From: Halogeometricum sp. S1BR25-6
GTDB taxonomy: Archaea; Halobacteriota; Halobacteria; Halobacteriales; Haloferacaceae
DNA: 64,000 nt
NCBI RefSeq assembly: GCF_031624495.1
Contig: NZ_JAMQOP010000002.1
Span: 1 to 64,000, forward strand
Reading direction: 5' to 3'
Under the pieces are notes generated by a model. It was not told the DNA's origin. It was given only the letters and a program-made list of their open reading frames with translations, and ran no database searches. Shown here piece after piece: positions 1 through 8,124 of this stretch; within the stretch, counting starts at the first letter, position 1, and each line of letters opens with the position of its first letter. A program made the translations under genes and the position numbers.

Positions 1-70
1 TTAAGCTCGCCAGCGTGAACGCAAGTACTGGAGTGTGCGAACCTCTGGGAACACGTTCTCGCCGCCTCCC
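1..70 (+). rRNA. rrf: 5S ribosomal RNA, 3' part (cut by window start)
   Basis: The first ~70 bases read like the 3' half of a haloarchaeal 5S rRNA. They include the conserved blocks AAGTACTGGAGTG and CCTCTGGGAA and end in GCCGCCTCC, the strand that closes the terminal helix. The 5' half lies outside the window, so a 16S-23S-5S operon should sit just to the left on the same strand. The exact 3' end is uncertain by a few bases. I found no tRNA-Cys behind it, although a tRNA follows 5S in many haloarchaeal operons. Identification rests on memory of haloarchaeal 5S sequences. Confidence 0.85.
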
Positions 71-115
71 ACTCATACTCAAACGCAGACGCGAACGATA
101 CTCAACTGCGGATTC

Positions 116-157
116 ATTCGCCCGCGCAGGACCGACCCGCGCGGGCGAGTTTCATTT
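116..157 (+). terminator. Hairpin terminator of the rRNA operon
   Basis: A perfect 9-bp GC stem (CGCCCGCGC at 119-127 with GCGCGGGCG at 139-147), extended by one A-T pair and a wobble, is followed by a T-rich stretch (TTTCATTT). It lies ~50 bases past the 5S end, the expected place for rRNA operon termination. Confidence 0.6.
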
Positions 158-347
158 CGAAAAGCGAAGAGCGACTGCCACGCCCGAGACGCATCTGCCC
201 GTCGTGGACTCGATAGCCGGGGTGCTGCGGACGCCCCGAACCACGCTCAGAATCTGTTCGGCGAGGGATTCCGTCCATTCGCTCTTGGTACCGACTACGG
301 TCTTCGTTTCGCGACGAAACCCGCGCAGTCTGCCGATTAAGCCGAAT

Positions 348-381
348 TAAATCCGGCTAAAACGAGCTATAGTCGGATTTA
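348..381. promoter_or_regulatory. Inverted repeat in the promoter region of the secreted protein
   Basis: TAAATCCG (348-355) and CGGATTTA (374-381) form a perfect 8-bp inverted repeat in an AT-rich block 46 bases before the start of the secreted-protein gene. A second, overlapping repeat, AGCCG/CGGCT, lies just upstream. The TTTAGATA part could be the TATA box. An operator role is inferred from position only. Confidence 0.4.
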
Positions 382-426
382 GATACTATCTCTATTATGT
401 GTATGTAGGGTGTAGATGAGAGTGCA

Positions 427-1764
427 ATGCGCATCAAATCACTGACGGTCGTGCTGGCACTGCTGGTCGTGACCGCCGCCCTTCCGGGGGCGGCGAGTGC
501 GGCGACGAGGGTGAGCGTCGACGTCGAACAGGACGAGGCGACGGGCGAAGCGCTCGTCCTCGTCACAGACAACGGAACCGCGGTCGAGAACGCGACGGTG
601 AACGTCACCGGGGAACTGGCGTACGCGGGCGCGGGGACGTACCAAACGGACGCGAACGGGAGCGTCACGCTCCCCGAACCCGCGGAGACGCAGAACGTCA
701 CCGTCGTCGCGACGGACGGCGACGCGACGGACGAGACGACTGTCCGTCTCGTCGGCGCCGGACTGACGCTCGACGTCGCACAGGCCGACGACGGTACCGT
801 GACCGTCGGCGTCGCCCGCGACGGTAGCGGAGTCGCGAACGCGACGGTCAACGTCGCCGTCGAGAACGGTAGCTACGCCGCGGCCGGCAACCACACCACC
901 GACGAGAACGGCACGGTCGAACTCGCCGCGCCCGCGGAGAACGTCACCGCGACGGTCACCGCCTCGGAGGCCGACGAGACGGCCACCGAGACGGTGACGC
1001 TGCTCGCACCGACGGTGCCGCTCGAGTTGACCGTCGAACAGGATGCCGGCGTCGAAATCGGCGTCTCCCGCGGCGACGGCGCGGTGGAGAACGCGACGGT
1101 GACCGTGGCGAGCGCCAGCGACTACGTGGGGACCGGAACCTTCGAGACCGGCGAGGACGGAACCGTCTCCCTGCTCGCGCCGACGGAGAACGTCTCCGTG
1201 ACGGTGACCGCGACGGCCGACGGCGACACAGTCTCCGAGACGGTCGCGTTGACGACGGAGTTCGTCGGAGAGCAGAAGAACTTCGGACAGGCGGTGAAGA
1301 CGTTCCTCGACGCACTGCGCGCCGCGGGCTTCAACGGCCCGCCGGGACGGATCATCTCGGACTTCGTGACGGCGAACAATCCCGGTAACGCGGACGACGC
1401 GCCGGGCCGGTCCGATGCGGCGGACCGCTCGAACGCGCCGGGCCGGTCTGACGCGGCCGGACAGGGAGCGAACGCTTCCGCGGCCGCCGACCGAGGCGCC
1501 GACGGCGAACGCGGGGCGCCGGAGCACGCGAAGAAGGGGAAGAACCCGGACGACTCCGATTCGGACTCCGACGCGCCGGAAGACGACCGAGCGGCGAACG
1601 ACGCCGGTGAAGACGACGTCGACGAGGACGACGCCGACGGCGCGGACGAGGACGATTCCGACGACGACGAGGAACGCTCCTCCTCGAACCGAGGCAACGG
1701 AGGGGGGAACGGGAACGGGAACGGGAACGGGAACGGTAACGGCAACGACAGAAAGAACGAGTAA
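427..1764 (+). CDS. Secreted protein with three Ig-like/adhesin-type repeats and acidic low-complexity tail
   Basis: A 445-residue exported protein of unknown function. Residues 1-25 form a Sec-type signal peptide with an ASA cleavage site. Three related ~82-residue units follow at ~30-110, 113-194 and 199-277. Each carries an ENATV-type strand, a (D/E)NGTV turn and an NVTVT-type end, resembling carboxypeptidase-regulatory or Ig-like folds. Residues ~284-322 hold a short helical region containing GPPGRIISDF. From ~325 the chain is low complexity: PGRSDA repeats, a long Asp/Glu run, and a final (GN)n tract. There is no C-terminal membrane anchor or PGF-CTERM, so it is probably secreted free or held by charge. 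Many Asn-X-Ser/Thr sites could be N-glycosylated. It stands alone between the rRNA terminator and a convergent gene pair. Confidence 0.75.
   Translation: MRIKSLTVVLALLVVTAALPGAASAATRVSVDVEQDEATGEALVLVTDNGTAVENATVNVTGELAYAGAGTYQTDANGSVTLPEPAETQNVTVVATDGDATDETTVRLVGAGLTLDVAQADDGTVTVGVARDGSGVANATVNVAVENGSYAAAGNHTTDENGTVELAAPAENVTATVTASEADETATETVTLLAPTVPLELTVEQDAGVEIGVSRGDGAVENATVTVASASDYVGTGTFETGEDGTVSLLAPTENVSVTVTATADGDTVSETVALTTEFVGEQKNFGQAVKTFLDALRAAGFNGPPGRIISDFVTANNPGNADDAPGRSDAADRSNAPGRSDAAGQGANASAAADRGADGERGAPEHAKKGKNPDDSDSDSDAPEDDRAANDAGEDDVDEDDADGADEDDSDDDEERSSSNRGNGGGNGNGNGNGNGNGNDRKNE
1705..1746 (+). repeat. GGGAAC hexanucleotide tandem repeat inside the secreted-protein gene
   Basis: Five exact GGGAAC units run from 1705 to 1734, followed by GGTAAC and GGCAAC. 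They encode the (Gly-Asn)n tail. Such a tract can change unit number in frame by replication slippage without breaking the gene. Confidence 0.85.
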
Positions 1765-1811
1765 CCGCTCGGAACGCGACCGAACCCGACGTCGATACCG
1801 ACATCGACATC

Positions 1812-1838
1812 GACCCGGGTTATCGACGCCCGGGGGTC
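1812..1838. terminator. Possible shared terminator between convergent genes
   Basis: A GACCCGGG / CCCGGGGGTC stem-loop sits between the end of the secreted-protein gene and the converging hypothetical gene. It has no clear T-tract, so the call is weak. Confidence 0.3.
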
Positions 1839-2226
1839 ACGGCTCGGTACGCTCTTTTGCGAGTCGGGTTTCGAGGTCGGAGAGCGGGACGCCCGCGCGC
1901 GCGGCGACGCGTTCGGGGTCGACGTCGAAGCGTTCGGACGCACACACCGCGCCGACGGCGACGAGTTCGTTGCGCGTGTCCGGCGGCGACCACGTCGGAA
2001 CGAGCGGTTCTGACTCGGCCGTCGACTCCAGGGCGGAGACGGCGACGGTGCACACCAACGCCGCGGTCAGCGGGTCGGACCGCGGGTCGCCGGCGTCTTC
2101 GCGGGCGCGTTCGACCGCGCCGGCCAGCGCGAAGTAGCGTCGCGCGTCCGACGCTTCGAGCAGCGCCCGTTCGAGGGCGCTGTCGACGACGGCGGACAGG
2201 GCGTCCACGTCGGGCGAGTCGGTCAC
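1837..2226 (-). CDS. Conserved-type haloarchaeal hypothetical protein
   Basis: This 129-residue protein is not recognised. The likely start is a GTG whose last two bases overlap the stop codon of the upstream gene (GTGA), which implies translational coupling. The sequence looks all-helical. Residues ~8-80 form an Ala-rich helical bundle, and the C-terminal ~50 residues contain FDVDPERVAARAGV followed by a second short helix, an arrangement like a helix-turn-helix. The frame can be extended upstream but only through Arg-rich, noncoding-looking sequence. No enzyme motif, membrane segment or signal peptide is visible. A small DNA-binding or adaptor protein is possible but unproved. Confidence 0.6.
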   Translation of the reverse strand: MTDSPDVDALSAVVDSALERALLEASDARRYFALAGAVERAREDAGDPRSDPLTAALVCTVAVSALESTAESEPLVPTWSPPDTRNELVAVGAVCASERFDVDPERVAARAGVPLSDLETRLAKERTEP

Positions 2227-2582
2227 GCCTCGCCCGTCGCTTCGAGGTCCGCGCCGACGACGGTGCCGTCCGGGCGGAGCGTGACGCGTCCGAGCGTCAC
2301 CGTCTCGCCGTTCGGCGTCTCGGTCGCGATGGCGCGAAGGGTGCGCTCTCGGTCGAGTCGCTCCCAGACGACTTCCTCGACGAGACGCTGGAACTCCTCG
2401 GGGTCGGTCCACCCGGAGTCGATGTCCGAGGGGACGCGGACGACGAACTGCAGGTCGGACTCGGTGACGTGGATGCCGACGCCGAACGTGTCCCCGGCGG
2501 CGCGGCCGTCGGTGTCTCCGTCCGCGTCCGCCCTCGCCCTCTCGTTCTCGTCTGCCTTCGCGTCCCCGTCGCTGTCGGTCAT
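2223..2582 (-). CDS. Haloarchaeal hypothetical protein (small acidic)
   Basis: A 119-residue acidic protein, first gene of a two-gene unit with the next gene downstream (GTGA overlap). The first ~35 residues are Asp/Ala-rich and disordered. Residues ~40-119 look like a compact alpha/beta domain: a strand GIHVTES, then DLQFVVRVP, a helix around FQRLVEEVVWERLD, and strands TVTLGRVTL and GTVVGADLEA. ATG was chosen as start because upstream sequence in the frame is Arg-rich. The family is unknown to me. Coupling suggests it works with its partner. Confidence 0.6.
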   Translation of the reverse strand: MTDSDGDAKADENERARADADGDTDGRAAGDTFGVGIHVTESDLQFVVRVPSDIDSGWTDPEEFQRLVEEVVWERLDRERTLRAIATETPNGETVTLGRVTLRPDGTVVGADLEATGEA

Positions 2583-2757
2583 GTCGGGTCCTCGGGGGCG
2601 ACGCGGCAAATAATCGGTGGTGCGTCGGGGGAGTCGAAGCGTCGGCACGTCGGCGCGGCGACGACTTGCGACGTCCGGCCCCGTGCGAACTGCCAGCACG
2701 GGCCTGAGAGCGAACGGATAGGACGCCTTTTGCCCGCCGAGTAATTTCGAGAAGTCA

Positions 2758-3948
2758 ATGAGCTACAAGATCGGACTCGTCGGCAAACCCTCCGTCGGCA
2801 AGTCCTCTTTCTTCAACGCGGCGACGATGAACGACGTGCCCGAGGGCGCGTACCCGTTCACGACCATCGACCCTTCCGTCGGCGAGGCGTACGTCCGCGT
2901 CGACTGCGCGGCCCCCGAGTTCGACGAGACTTGTACCCCCTCGGTGGGTTACTGCGACGACGGCACGCGCTTCGTCCCGGTGAAACTCGTCGACGTGGCC
3001 GGTCTCATCCCCGGCGCGCACGAGGGGAAGGGCCTCGGTAACCAGTTTCTCACCGACCTGAACGAGGCGGACGTCCTCGTCCACGTCGTCGACTTCTCCG
3101 GCGAGACGGACATCGAGGGCGAGGCCACCGAGGGCCACGACCCGCGCGAGGATATCGACTTCCTGGAGGGCGAACTCGACATGTGGTATCTCGACATCTT
3201 GGAGAAGGGACTGGAGCGCTACCGGACGGGATACGACGGCGACGAGAAACACGTCGAGGAGGACCTCGCCGAACAGATGTCGGCGTTCAAGACGAACAAA
3301 GACGAGATAAAGCAGGTCGTGCTCGGTCTCGGCCTCTCCTTGGACCCCGACGAGTGGGACGCCGAGGACAAGGAGGCCATCGCCCGCGAGATTCGCAAGC
3401 GGACGAAGCCGATGCTCATCGCGGCGAACAAGATGGACAAGCCGGCCGCACAGGAGAACTTCGCGGAGATAACGTCGGACCCCGAGTACGAACACCTCAC
3501 GTTCGTCCCCGCCAGCGCGCACGCGGAGAAGGCCTTGAAGAAGGCCGCCGACGGGGGCGTCGTCGACTACGAACCGGGCGCGGCCGACTTCGACATCGTC
3601 GGCGACGTGAGCGACGACCAGGAGGCGGGACTCGAACAGATCGGGGAGTTCCTCGACGCCTACGACGGGTCGGGAGTTCAGCAGTCGCTGGAGGCCGCCC
3701 TGTTCGACGTGATGGGCGCCATCGCCATCTTCCCCGGGAGCGCCAACGGGAAGTCCGACTCGGAGGGGGTGTTCCGCGACTGCTTCGTCCTGCCCGAGGG
3801 GTCGACCACCGAGGACTTCGCGTACCACCTGCACTCGGATATCGGCGACGGCCTCCTGCACGGCATCGACGTTCGGTCGAAGCGACAGGTCGGCTCCGAC
3901 CACGAACTGGCGCACAGGGACGTGCTCGAGATCGTAACGACTGGTTAA
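2758..3948 (+). CDS. ychF: YchF/OLA1-type GTPase (ribosome-associated)
   Basis: A 396-residue P-loop NTPase of the Obg-HflX superfamily, YchF subfamily, usually linked to ribosomes and stress responses. The P-loop GKPSVGKSS is at residues 9-17, the G3 DVAGL at ~80, and the G4-position NKMD at 224-227. A TGS domain occupies the last ~85 residues. Known YchF/OLA1 proteins bind ATP better than GTP because of a changed G4 motif; here NKMD is the canonical GTP-type motif, as in archaeal members. Length and start are normal for archaeal YchF. It is monocistronic, with its own short upstream region and a spacer before the next gene. Confidence 0.9.
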   Translation: MSYKIGLVGKPSVGKSSFFNAATMNDVPEGAYPFTTIDPSVGEAYVRVDCAAPEFDETCTPSVGYCDDGTRFVPVKLVDVAGLIPGAHEGKGLGNQFLTDLNEADVLVHVVDFSGETDIEGEATEGHDPREDIDFLEGELDMWYLDILEKGLERYRTGYDGDEKHVEEDLAEQMSAFKTNKDEIKQVVLGLGLSLDPDEWDAEDKEAIAREIRKRTKPMLIAANKMDKPAAQENFAEITSDPEYEHLTFVPASAHAEKALKKAADGGVVDYEPGAADFDIVGDVSDDQEAGLEQIGEFLDAYDGSGVQQSLEAALFDVMGAIAIFPGSANGKSDSEGVFRDCFVLPEGSTTEDFAYHLHSDIGDGLLHGIDVRSKRQVGSDHELAHRDVLEIVTTG

Positions 3949-4001
3949 CTTTCGGACTGGTACGACTTACTACATAAGGCGAGTCGCATGAACTATGGGT
4001 G

Positions 4002-4370
4002 ATGAGCCGATACGGACCTACGATGCGGGAGGAAAGCCCTGCTCTCGACGCCACCCTTTCTGGGGAAATCGGTGGCCTCGGAGGAGACGTGACGCTCGAC
4101 GACCTCTTCGGGGACGACTGGATGGCGATGCACACGGACAGCGAGTCCATCGCCGAGTTCATCCAGTCGTGCGACTACGAGGTCGACGACCAGGAATCGT
4201 TCGAGAACATTCCGGACAGGAAGTGGGACGACCACGTGGCGGCCCACTCGCAGTTCGACGACTGGCGTTCGATGCTGTCGGCCGCCGTCGAGACGTACGT
4301 CGGTATCGTGCGTCCGACGCCCGACGCCGGGTCCGACCCGAACGACCCGGCCGCGGAAGCGAGCGACTGA
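4002..4370 (+). CDS. Small acidic hypothetical protein
   Basis: A 122-residue cytosolic protein with no recognised family. A TATA-like ACATAAGG lies ~26 bases ahead of the GTG at 3999 and ATG at 4002, which fits a leaderless transcript; an internal ATG at 4023 is an alternative. The middle carries DDLFGDDWMAMHT, FIQSCDYEVDD and HSQFDDWRSML, rich in Trp and Asp, and the last 20 residues are disordered. It is convergent with the HTH regulator of the hut region, with a hairpin between them. No catalytic or metal site is apparent. Confidence 0.6.
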   Translation: MSRYGPTMREESPALDATLSGEIGGLGGDVTLDDLFGDDWMAMHTDSESIAEFIQSCDYEVDDQESFENIPDRKWDDHVAAHSQFDDWRSMLSAAVETYVGIVRPTPDAGSDPNDPAAEASD

Positions 4371-4467
4371 CCGACCGAGAGCGACACGCTATCCATCCCG
4401 ACTCACCTTACCTGACGCGACCCGAGTCCGGTCGGTTCGAACCGGACCGACCCGACCCGGCTCGAAT

Positions 4468-4489
4468 CGACTCGATACGATACGAGTCG
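4468..4489. terminator. Bidirectional hairpin between convergent genes
   Basis: CGACTCG (4468-4474) and CGAGTCG (4483-4489) form a perfect 7-bp stem with an 8-base loop in the 140-base gap between two converging genes. A transcription-termination role is inferred from the location. No long T-run follows. Confidence 0.4.
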
Positions 4490-4510
4490 CGACCGACTGA
4501 CTGACCCGAC

Positions 4511-5176
4511 TCACCCCGCGCCGCGACGGCCGCGGAGGTGTTCGAAGACGGCACCGACCAGTTTGTTCTCCGCGCGGCGGAGATGCTCCTCCGCCGTCCG
4601 TCGACCGACGCCCAGTCGTTCGGCCAGTTCTTCGGTCGTCGTTCGCCGCGGAATCTCGTAGTGCCCCTCCTCGACGGCCGCGCGCAGGGCGTCGTACTGG
4701 CGCGGGCTGAGGTCCGGCAGGAGGTCCGCCGGCGACGGCGGCGACCCCTCGGCGACGGCGTTCACGCGCCGCTTCGACCGCACGTCGACGGCCGTGCCGT
4801 CGGCGACGAGTTCCCGGTAGACGGCCGTCAGCGACGCGGGGTCGAGGGCGAGGACGCGGCAGAGTTTCGCGCCGCCCTCGTAGCGGACGGGCGGGAGCAG
4901 GAGGCAGTCGTTTCGGACGAGGTACGCCTCGATGGCGTTCGGTTCCCGCCGCCGCAGGCAGTCGTCGGTGATAAGGAGGACCTCCCCATCCCTGTCGAGT
5001 CGCTCCCGGACGCCGACCGCGCGTTCGACGCGTTCGACCACCGCCTCGGCGGACGGCCCGCGGATGTGCAACAGGTCGCAGTGTTCGTTGCACCACAGTT
5101 CGAGCGACGCGTCCGTCTCCGCCGTCGCCAGCGTGTAGCCGCCGTCTCCGACTATCTCGAACGTCGCCTCGTACAC
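4511..5176 (-). CDS. HTH_10 (bacterio-opsin activator-like) transcriptional regulator, likely of the hut operon
   Basis: A 221-residue regulator of the haloarchaeal Bat/HTH_10 type. Residues 1-~150 form an N-terminal sensing region. Residues ~155-208 contain the HTH_10 domain, beginning [19 protein letters not shown] and ending with the recognition segment [16 protein letters not shown]. It is transcribed divergently from hutU across an 84-base gap. Its GTG start lies ~26 bases from the TATATAAAT box at 5199, as expected for a leaderless transcript. The arrangement makes it the likely local regulator of histidine degradation. The inducer (urocanate or histidine) is a guess. No phosphoacceptor or PAS domain is obvious, so it may bind a ligand directly. 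Confidence 0.8.
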   Translation of the reverse strand: MYEATFEIVGDGGYTLATAETDASLELWCNEHCDLLHIRGPSAEAVVERVERAVGVRERLDRDGEVLLITDDCLRRREPNAIEAYLVRNDCLLLPPVRYEGGAKLCRVLALDPASLTAVYRELVADGTAVDVRSKRRVNAVAEGSPPSPADLLPDLSPRQYDALRAAVEEGHYEIPRRTTTEELAERLGVGRRTAEEHLRRAENKLVGAVFEHLRGRRGAG

Positions 5177-5198
5177 GCCGACACGTCCGCGGCGGTAG

Positions 5199-5224
5199 TA
5201 TATAAATCACCCTCCGAAAGGAGG
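5199..5224. promoter_or_regulatory. Divergent promoter/operator of regulator and hut operon
   Basis: TATATAAAT (5199-5207) is the only AT-rich box between the divergent genes. Four bases away is a perfect palindrome, CCTCC-GAAA-GGAGG (5211-5224). The box is ~26 bases from the regulator's GTG. For hutU it would place transcription start near 5228, ~33 bases before the ATG. The palindrome then lies between box and start site on the hut side, where a repressor or activator could act. It could equally form an RNA hairpin. Confidence 0.55.
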
Positions 5225-5260
5225 CCGAGCGAGTATCCGTGGCGGGCGTCGACTAGTTGC

Positions 5261-7174
5261 ATGGACGAGACGAACGGACGAGACGGGGCGGCCGGACGTG
5301 AGCGTCCGAACGGCGGACGCGAAGAGAGCGGGGAGACGGGCCGACGCCGGTTCGACGTCGGCGACCCCTCCGCGGAGTGGAAGCGGTATCAGGGGTCGCC
5401 CACCGGAACGGATATCGAGTGCCGGGGATGGCGACAAGAGGCGGCCCTGCGGATGCTGAACAACAACCTCGACCCGGAGGTGGCCGAACGCCCCGAGGAC
5501 CTCGTCGTCTACGGCGGCACCGGCCGCGCGGCCCGGTCGTGGGACGCCTACGACGCCATCCTCGCGGAGTTGCGCGAGTTGGGCGACGAGGAGACGCTCT
5601 TGGTCCAGTCGGGTAAACCGGTCGGGCGCTTCCGCACGCACGAACGCGCCCCGCGGGTGCTCATCGCCAACTCCAATCTCGTCGGGAAGTGGGACAACTG
5701 GGAGCACTTCCACGAACTGGAGGCCGAGGGGAAGATGATGTACGGGCAGATGACCGCGGGGTCGTGGGCGTACATCGGCACGCAGGGCATCCTGCAGGGA
5801 ACGTACGAGACGCTGGCCGAACTCGGCCGCCGGCATTTCCCCGACGAGGAGGGCCTCCGGGGCAGAATCGCCGTCACCGGCGGTCTCGGCGGGATGGGCG
5901 GCGCGCAACCCCTCGCGGTGACGATGAACCGCGGCGTCTGCATCGCCGCCGAAGTGGACGAAGAGAGAATCGACCGGCGCATCGAGACGGGGTACTGCGA
6001 AGAGAAGACCGACTCCGTGGCCGAGGCGGTCGAACGCGCCGAAGCGGCCGCGGAGGCGGGCGAACCGTACAGCGTCGGCGTCCACGGCAACGCGGCCGAC
6101 GTGCTCGAAACCATGCTCGAACGCGGCTTCGTCCCCGACGTCGTCACCGACCAGACTAGCGCGCACGACGAACTGGAGGGGTACTACCCGAGCGGGTATT
6201 CGGTGACAGAAGCGGACGCCCTCCGCGAGTCGGACCCCGAGCGATACGTCGAGGAGAGCGTCGACACGATGGCGCGGCACGTCGGCGCCATCCTGGCGAT
6301 GCAAGAGCGGGGGAGCGTCGCCTTCGAGTACGGTAACAACATCCGCGGGCAGGTGGAGTCGTACCGAGGGGACGTGGACGTTCCCGCGCGCGACGCGGGC
6401 AGCGGCGGGGCCGACTCCCGGTCGCCCTTCGACTTCCCCGGTTTCGTCCCGGCGTACGTCCGGCCGCTCTTTTGCAGGGGCAAGGGACCGTTCCGCTGGG
6501 CCGCTCTCTCCGGCGACCCCGCGGACATCCGACGGACCGACGACGCGGTCCTCGACCTGTTCCCCGACGACGACCGCCTCGCGCGGTGGATTTCGCTCGC
6601 CCGCGAGGAGGTGCAGTTCCAGGGACTCCCCGCCCGCGTCTGCTGGCTCGGGTATCGGACGGACGAGGAGGGCCTGACCGAACGCGCTCGCTTCGCCCTG
6701 CGGATCAACGAACTCGTCGCGCAGGGCGAAATCTCGGCGCCGATAGTCGTCACCCGAGACCACCTCGACGCCGGGAGCGTCGCTAGTCCGCACCGCGAGA
6801 CGGAGGCGATGCGCGACGGCACCGACGCGGTGGCCGACTGGCCGATTCTGAACGCCCTGCTCAACTGCGCCGCCGGCGCCGACATCGTCAGCGTTCACGA
6901 CGGCGGCGGCGTCGGTATCGGCAACGCCCTGCACGCGAACAACCACATCGTCCTCGACGGCTCGGACCTCGCGGCCGAGAAGGCGCGCGCGGTGTTCACC
7001 ACCGACCCCGGTATGGGGGTGATTCGCCACGCCGACGCCGGCTACGAGGAGGCGCTGGACGAGGCGGAGCGCTCGGGTGCTCACGTCCCGATTCCGCCCA
7101 CGGAAACGGGGCCGGCGGCCGGCGCGTCGGAGTCGGACGAGCGAGCGGAGGAAAAGGAGGCAGAACGCCGATGA
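5261..7174 (+). CDS. hutU: Urocanate hydratase (urocanase)
   Basis: Converts urocanate to 4-imidazolone-5-propionate, the second step of histidine degradation, using a tightly bound NAD+ as electrophile. The 637-residue protein shows urocanase hallmarks: [20 protein letters not shown] near residue 60, the NAD-binding glycine motif [11 protein letters not shown], and the conserved cysteine in [12 protein letters not shown]. The C-terminus contains [13 protein letters not shown]. It is longer than bacterial enzymes because of a ~55-residue disordered Gly/Arg/Glu-rich N-terminus and an acidic tail. The ATG was chosen because it is the first one after the promoter. It is the first gene of hutUGIH, and its stop overlaps the hutG start (ATGA). 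Confidence 0.93.
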   Translation: MDETNGRDGAAGRERPNGGREESGETGRRRFDVGDPSAEWKRYQGSPTGTDIECRGWRQEAALRMLNNNLDPEVAERPEDLVVYGGTGRAARSWDAYDAILAELRELGDEETLLVQSGKPVGRFRTHERAPRVLIANSNLVGKWDNWEHFHELEAEGKMMYGQMTAGSWAYIGTQGILQGTYETLAELGRRHFPDEEGLRGRIAVTGGLGGMGGAQPLAVTMNRGVCIAAEVDEERIDRRIETGYCEEKTDSVAEAVERAEAAAEAGEPYSVGVHGNAADVLETMLERGFVPDVVTDQTSAHDELEGYYPSGYSVTEADALRESDPERYVEESVDTMARHVGAILAMQERGSVAFEYGNNIRGQVESYRGDVDVPARDAGSGGADSRSPFDFPGFVPAYVRPLFCRGKGPFRWAALSGDPADIRRTDDAVLDLFPDDDRLARWISLAREEVQFQGLPARVCWLGYRTDEEGLTERARFALRINELVAQGEISAPIVVTRDHLDAGSVASPHRETEAMRDGTDAVADWPILNALLNCAAGADIVSVHDGGGVGIGNALHANNHIVLDGSDLAAEKARAVFTTDPGMGVIRHADAGYEEALDEAERSGAHVPIPPTETGPAAGASESDERAEEKEAERR

Positions 7175-8124
7175 CGGCGGAGATGGACCCCGCCCCTGAG
7201 TGGACCGGTACCTCCGCGGACCCGAACGACGAGCAGTTCGGCCACGTCGTCGAGCGGACGACGCTCGACTCCTCGGACGAGTACGACGCCGTCCTCGTCG
7301 GCGAACCCTACGACGGCGCGGTCATCGGCCGTCCCGGCGCGCGCGGCGGCCCCGCCGCCATCAGGGAGGCGCTCGCGGGGGTGAAGACCCACCACTTCGA
7401 CGGCGGACCGGTCGGAACCGTCGCCGACGCGGGCGATGTTCGCGTCGCGCGCGGGGCTTCGTCGGTCCGCGACGTGCAGGAGTCGCTGCGAGAGACGACG
7501 AAGGAACTGTACGAGGCGGGAGCGCTCCCGGTGTTCCTCGGCGGCGACAACTCGCTCACCTACCCGAACGTCGTCCCCCTCGTCGAGTCCGCGAGCGCCG
7601 ACGGCGGGCGCGTCGGCGTCGTCAGCCTCGACGCCCACCTCGACTGCCGCGAGGTGCGCGAGGGCGAGGGACCGACCAGCGGCACACCCTACCGACAACT
7701 CCACGACGCGGGGTTGGAGACGCTCTGCGTCGTCGGCGCGCGGCACTTCGAGACCAGTTCGATATACGCCGACTACCTCCGGGAGCGAGGCGGCACCGTC
7801 GTGACCGCCGAGTCCGTCGCGGCGGGCGTCGACCCGACCCTCGAACGGATTCGGAGCGCCGTCGCCGACGCGGACTCGCTGTATCTCAGCATCGACGTCG
7901 ACGTGCTCGACGCGGCGGCCGCGCCGGGCGTCAGCGCGCCGACGCCGGGCGGTCTCGCGTCGAGAGAGCTGTTCGCTCTCGTCCGCGGCGTCGCCGCCGA
8001 CGAACGGGTGCGAGGGTTCGAGGTGGTCGAGTGCGCGCCGCAGTTGGACCCGACGCCGACCGGCCTCACCGCCGCGACGGCCGCCCGCGCCGTCGCCCAC
8101 TTCTTCGCGGGGGTGGCGGCGTGA
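7171..8124 (+). CDS. hutG: Formimidoylglutamase (ureohydrolase/arginase family)
   Basis: Hydrolyses N-formimidoyl-L-glutamate to glutamate and formamide, ending the pathway. It is a 317-residue ureohydrolase with binuclear Mn site motifs [10 protein letters not shown] and [20 protein letters not shown]. The first metal motif reads GGDNS rather than the arginase-type GGDHS, so the usual first histidine ligand is Asn. I cannot check whether this is normal for haloarchaeal HutG. Starts and stops overlap at both ends (ATGA with hutU, GTGA with hutI), so the operon is translationally coupled. Context separates it from agmatinase or arginase. Confidence 0.9.
   Translation: MTAEMDPAPEWTGTSADPNDEQFGHVVERTTLDSSDEYDAVLVGEPYDGAVIGRPGARGGPAAIREALAGVKTHHFDGGPVGTVADAGDVRVARGASSVRDVQESLRETTKELYEAGALPVFLGGDNSLTYPNVVPLVESASADGGRVGVVSLDAHLDCREVREGEGPTSGTPYRQLHDAGLETLCVVGARHFETSSIYADYLRERGGTVVTAESVAAGVDPTLERIRSAVADADSLYLSIDVDVLDAAAAPGVSAPTPGGLASRELFALVRGVAADERVRGFEVVECAPQLDPTPTGLTAATAARAVAHFFAGVAA

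Noticed and set aside
70-426. Overlapping ~100-codon plus-strand frames in the first 350 bases.
   Set aside because: They start within 5S rRNA, run through the terminator hairpin and have Arg/Pro/Ser-rich composition without family motifs.
1705-1746. Tandem GGGAAC repeats considered as a CRISPR-like or origin repeat.
   Set aside because: Units are six bases, without spacers, and encode a Gly-Asn tail in frame.
4538-5260. In-frame upstream extension of hutU by 241 codons.
   Set aside because: It overlaps the divergent HTH regulator and crosses the promoter. Homology to urocanase begins only well after the ATG at 5261.
5207-7084. 625-codon minus-strand frame opposite hutU.
   Set aside because: Antisense of hutU, which has full urocanase motifs. 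Composition is typical of shadow frames.
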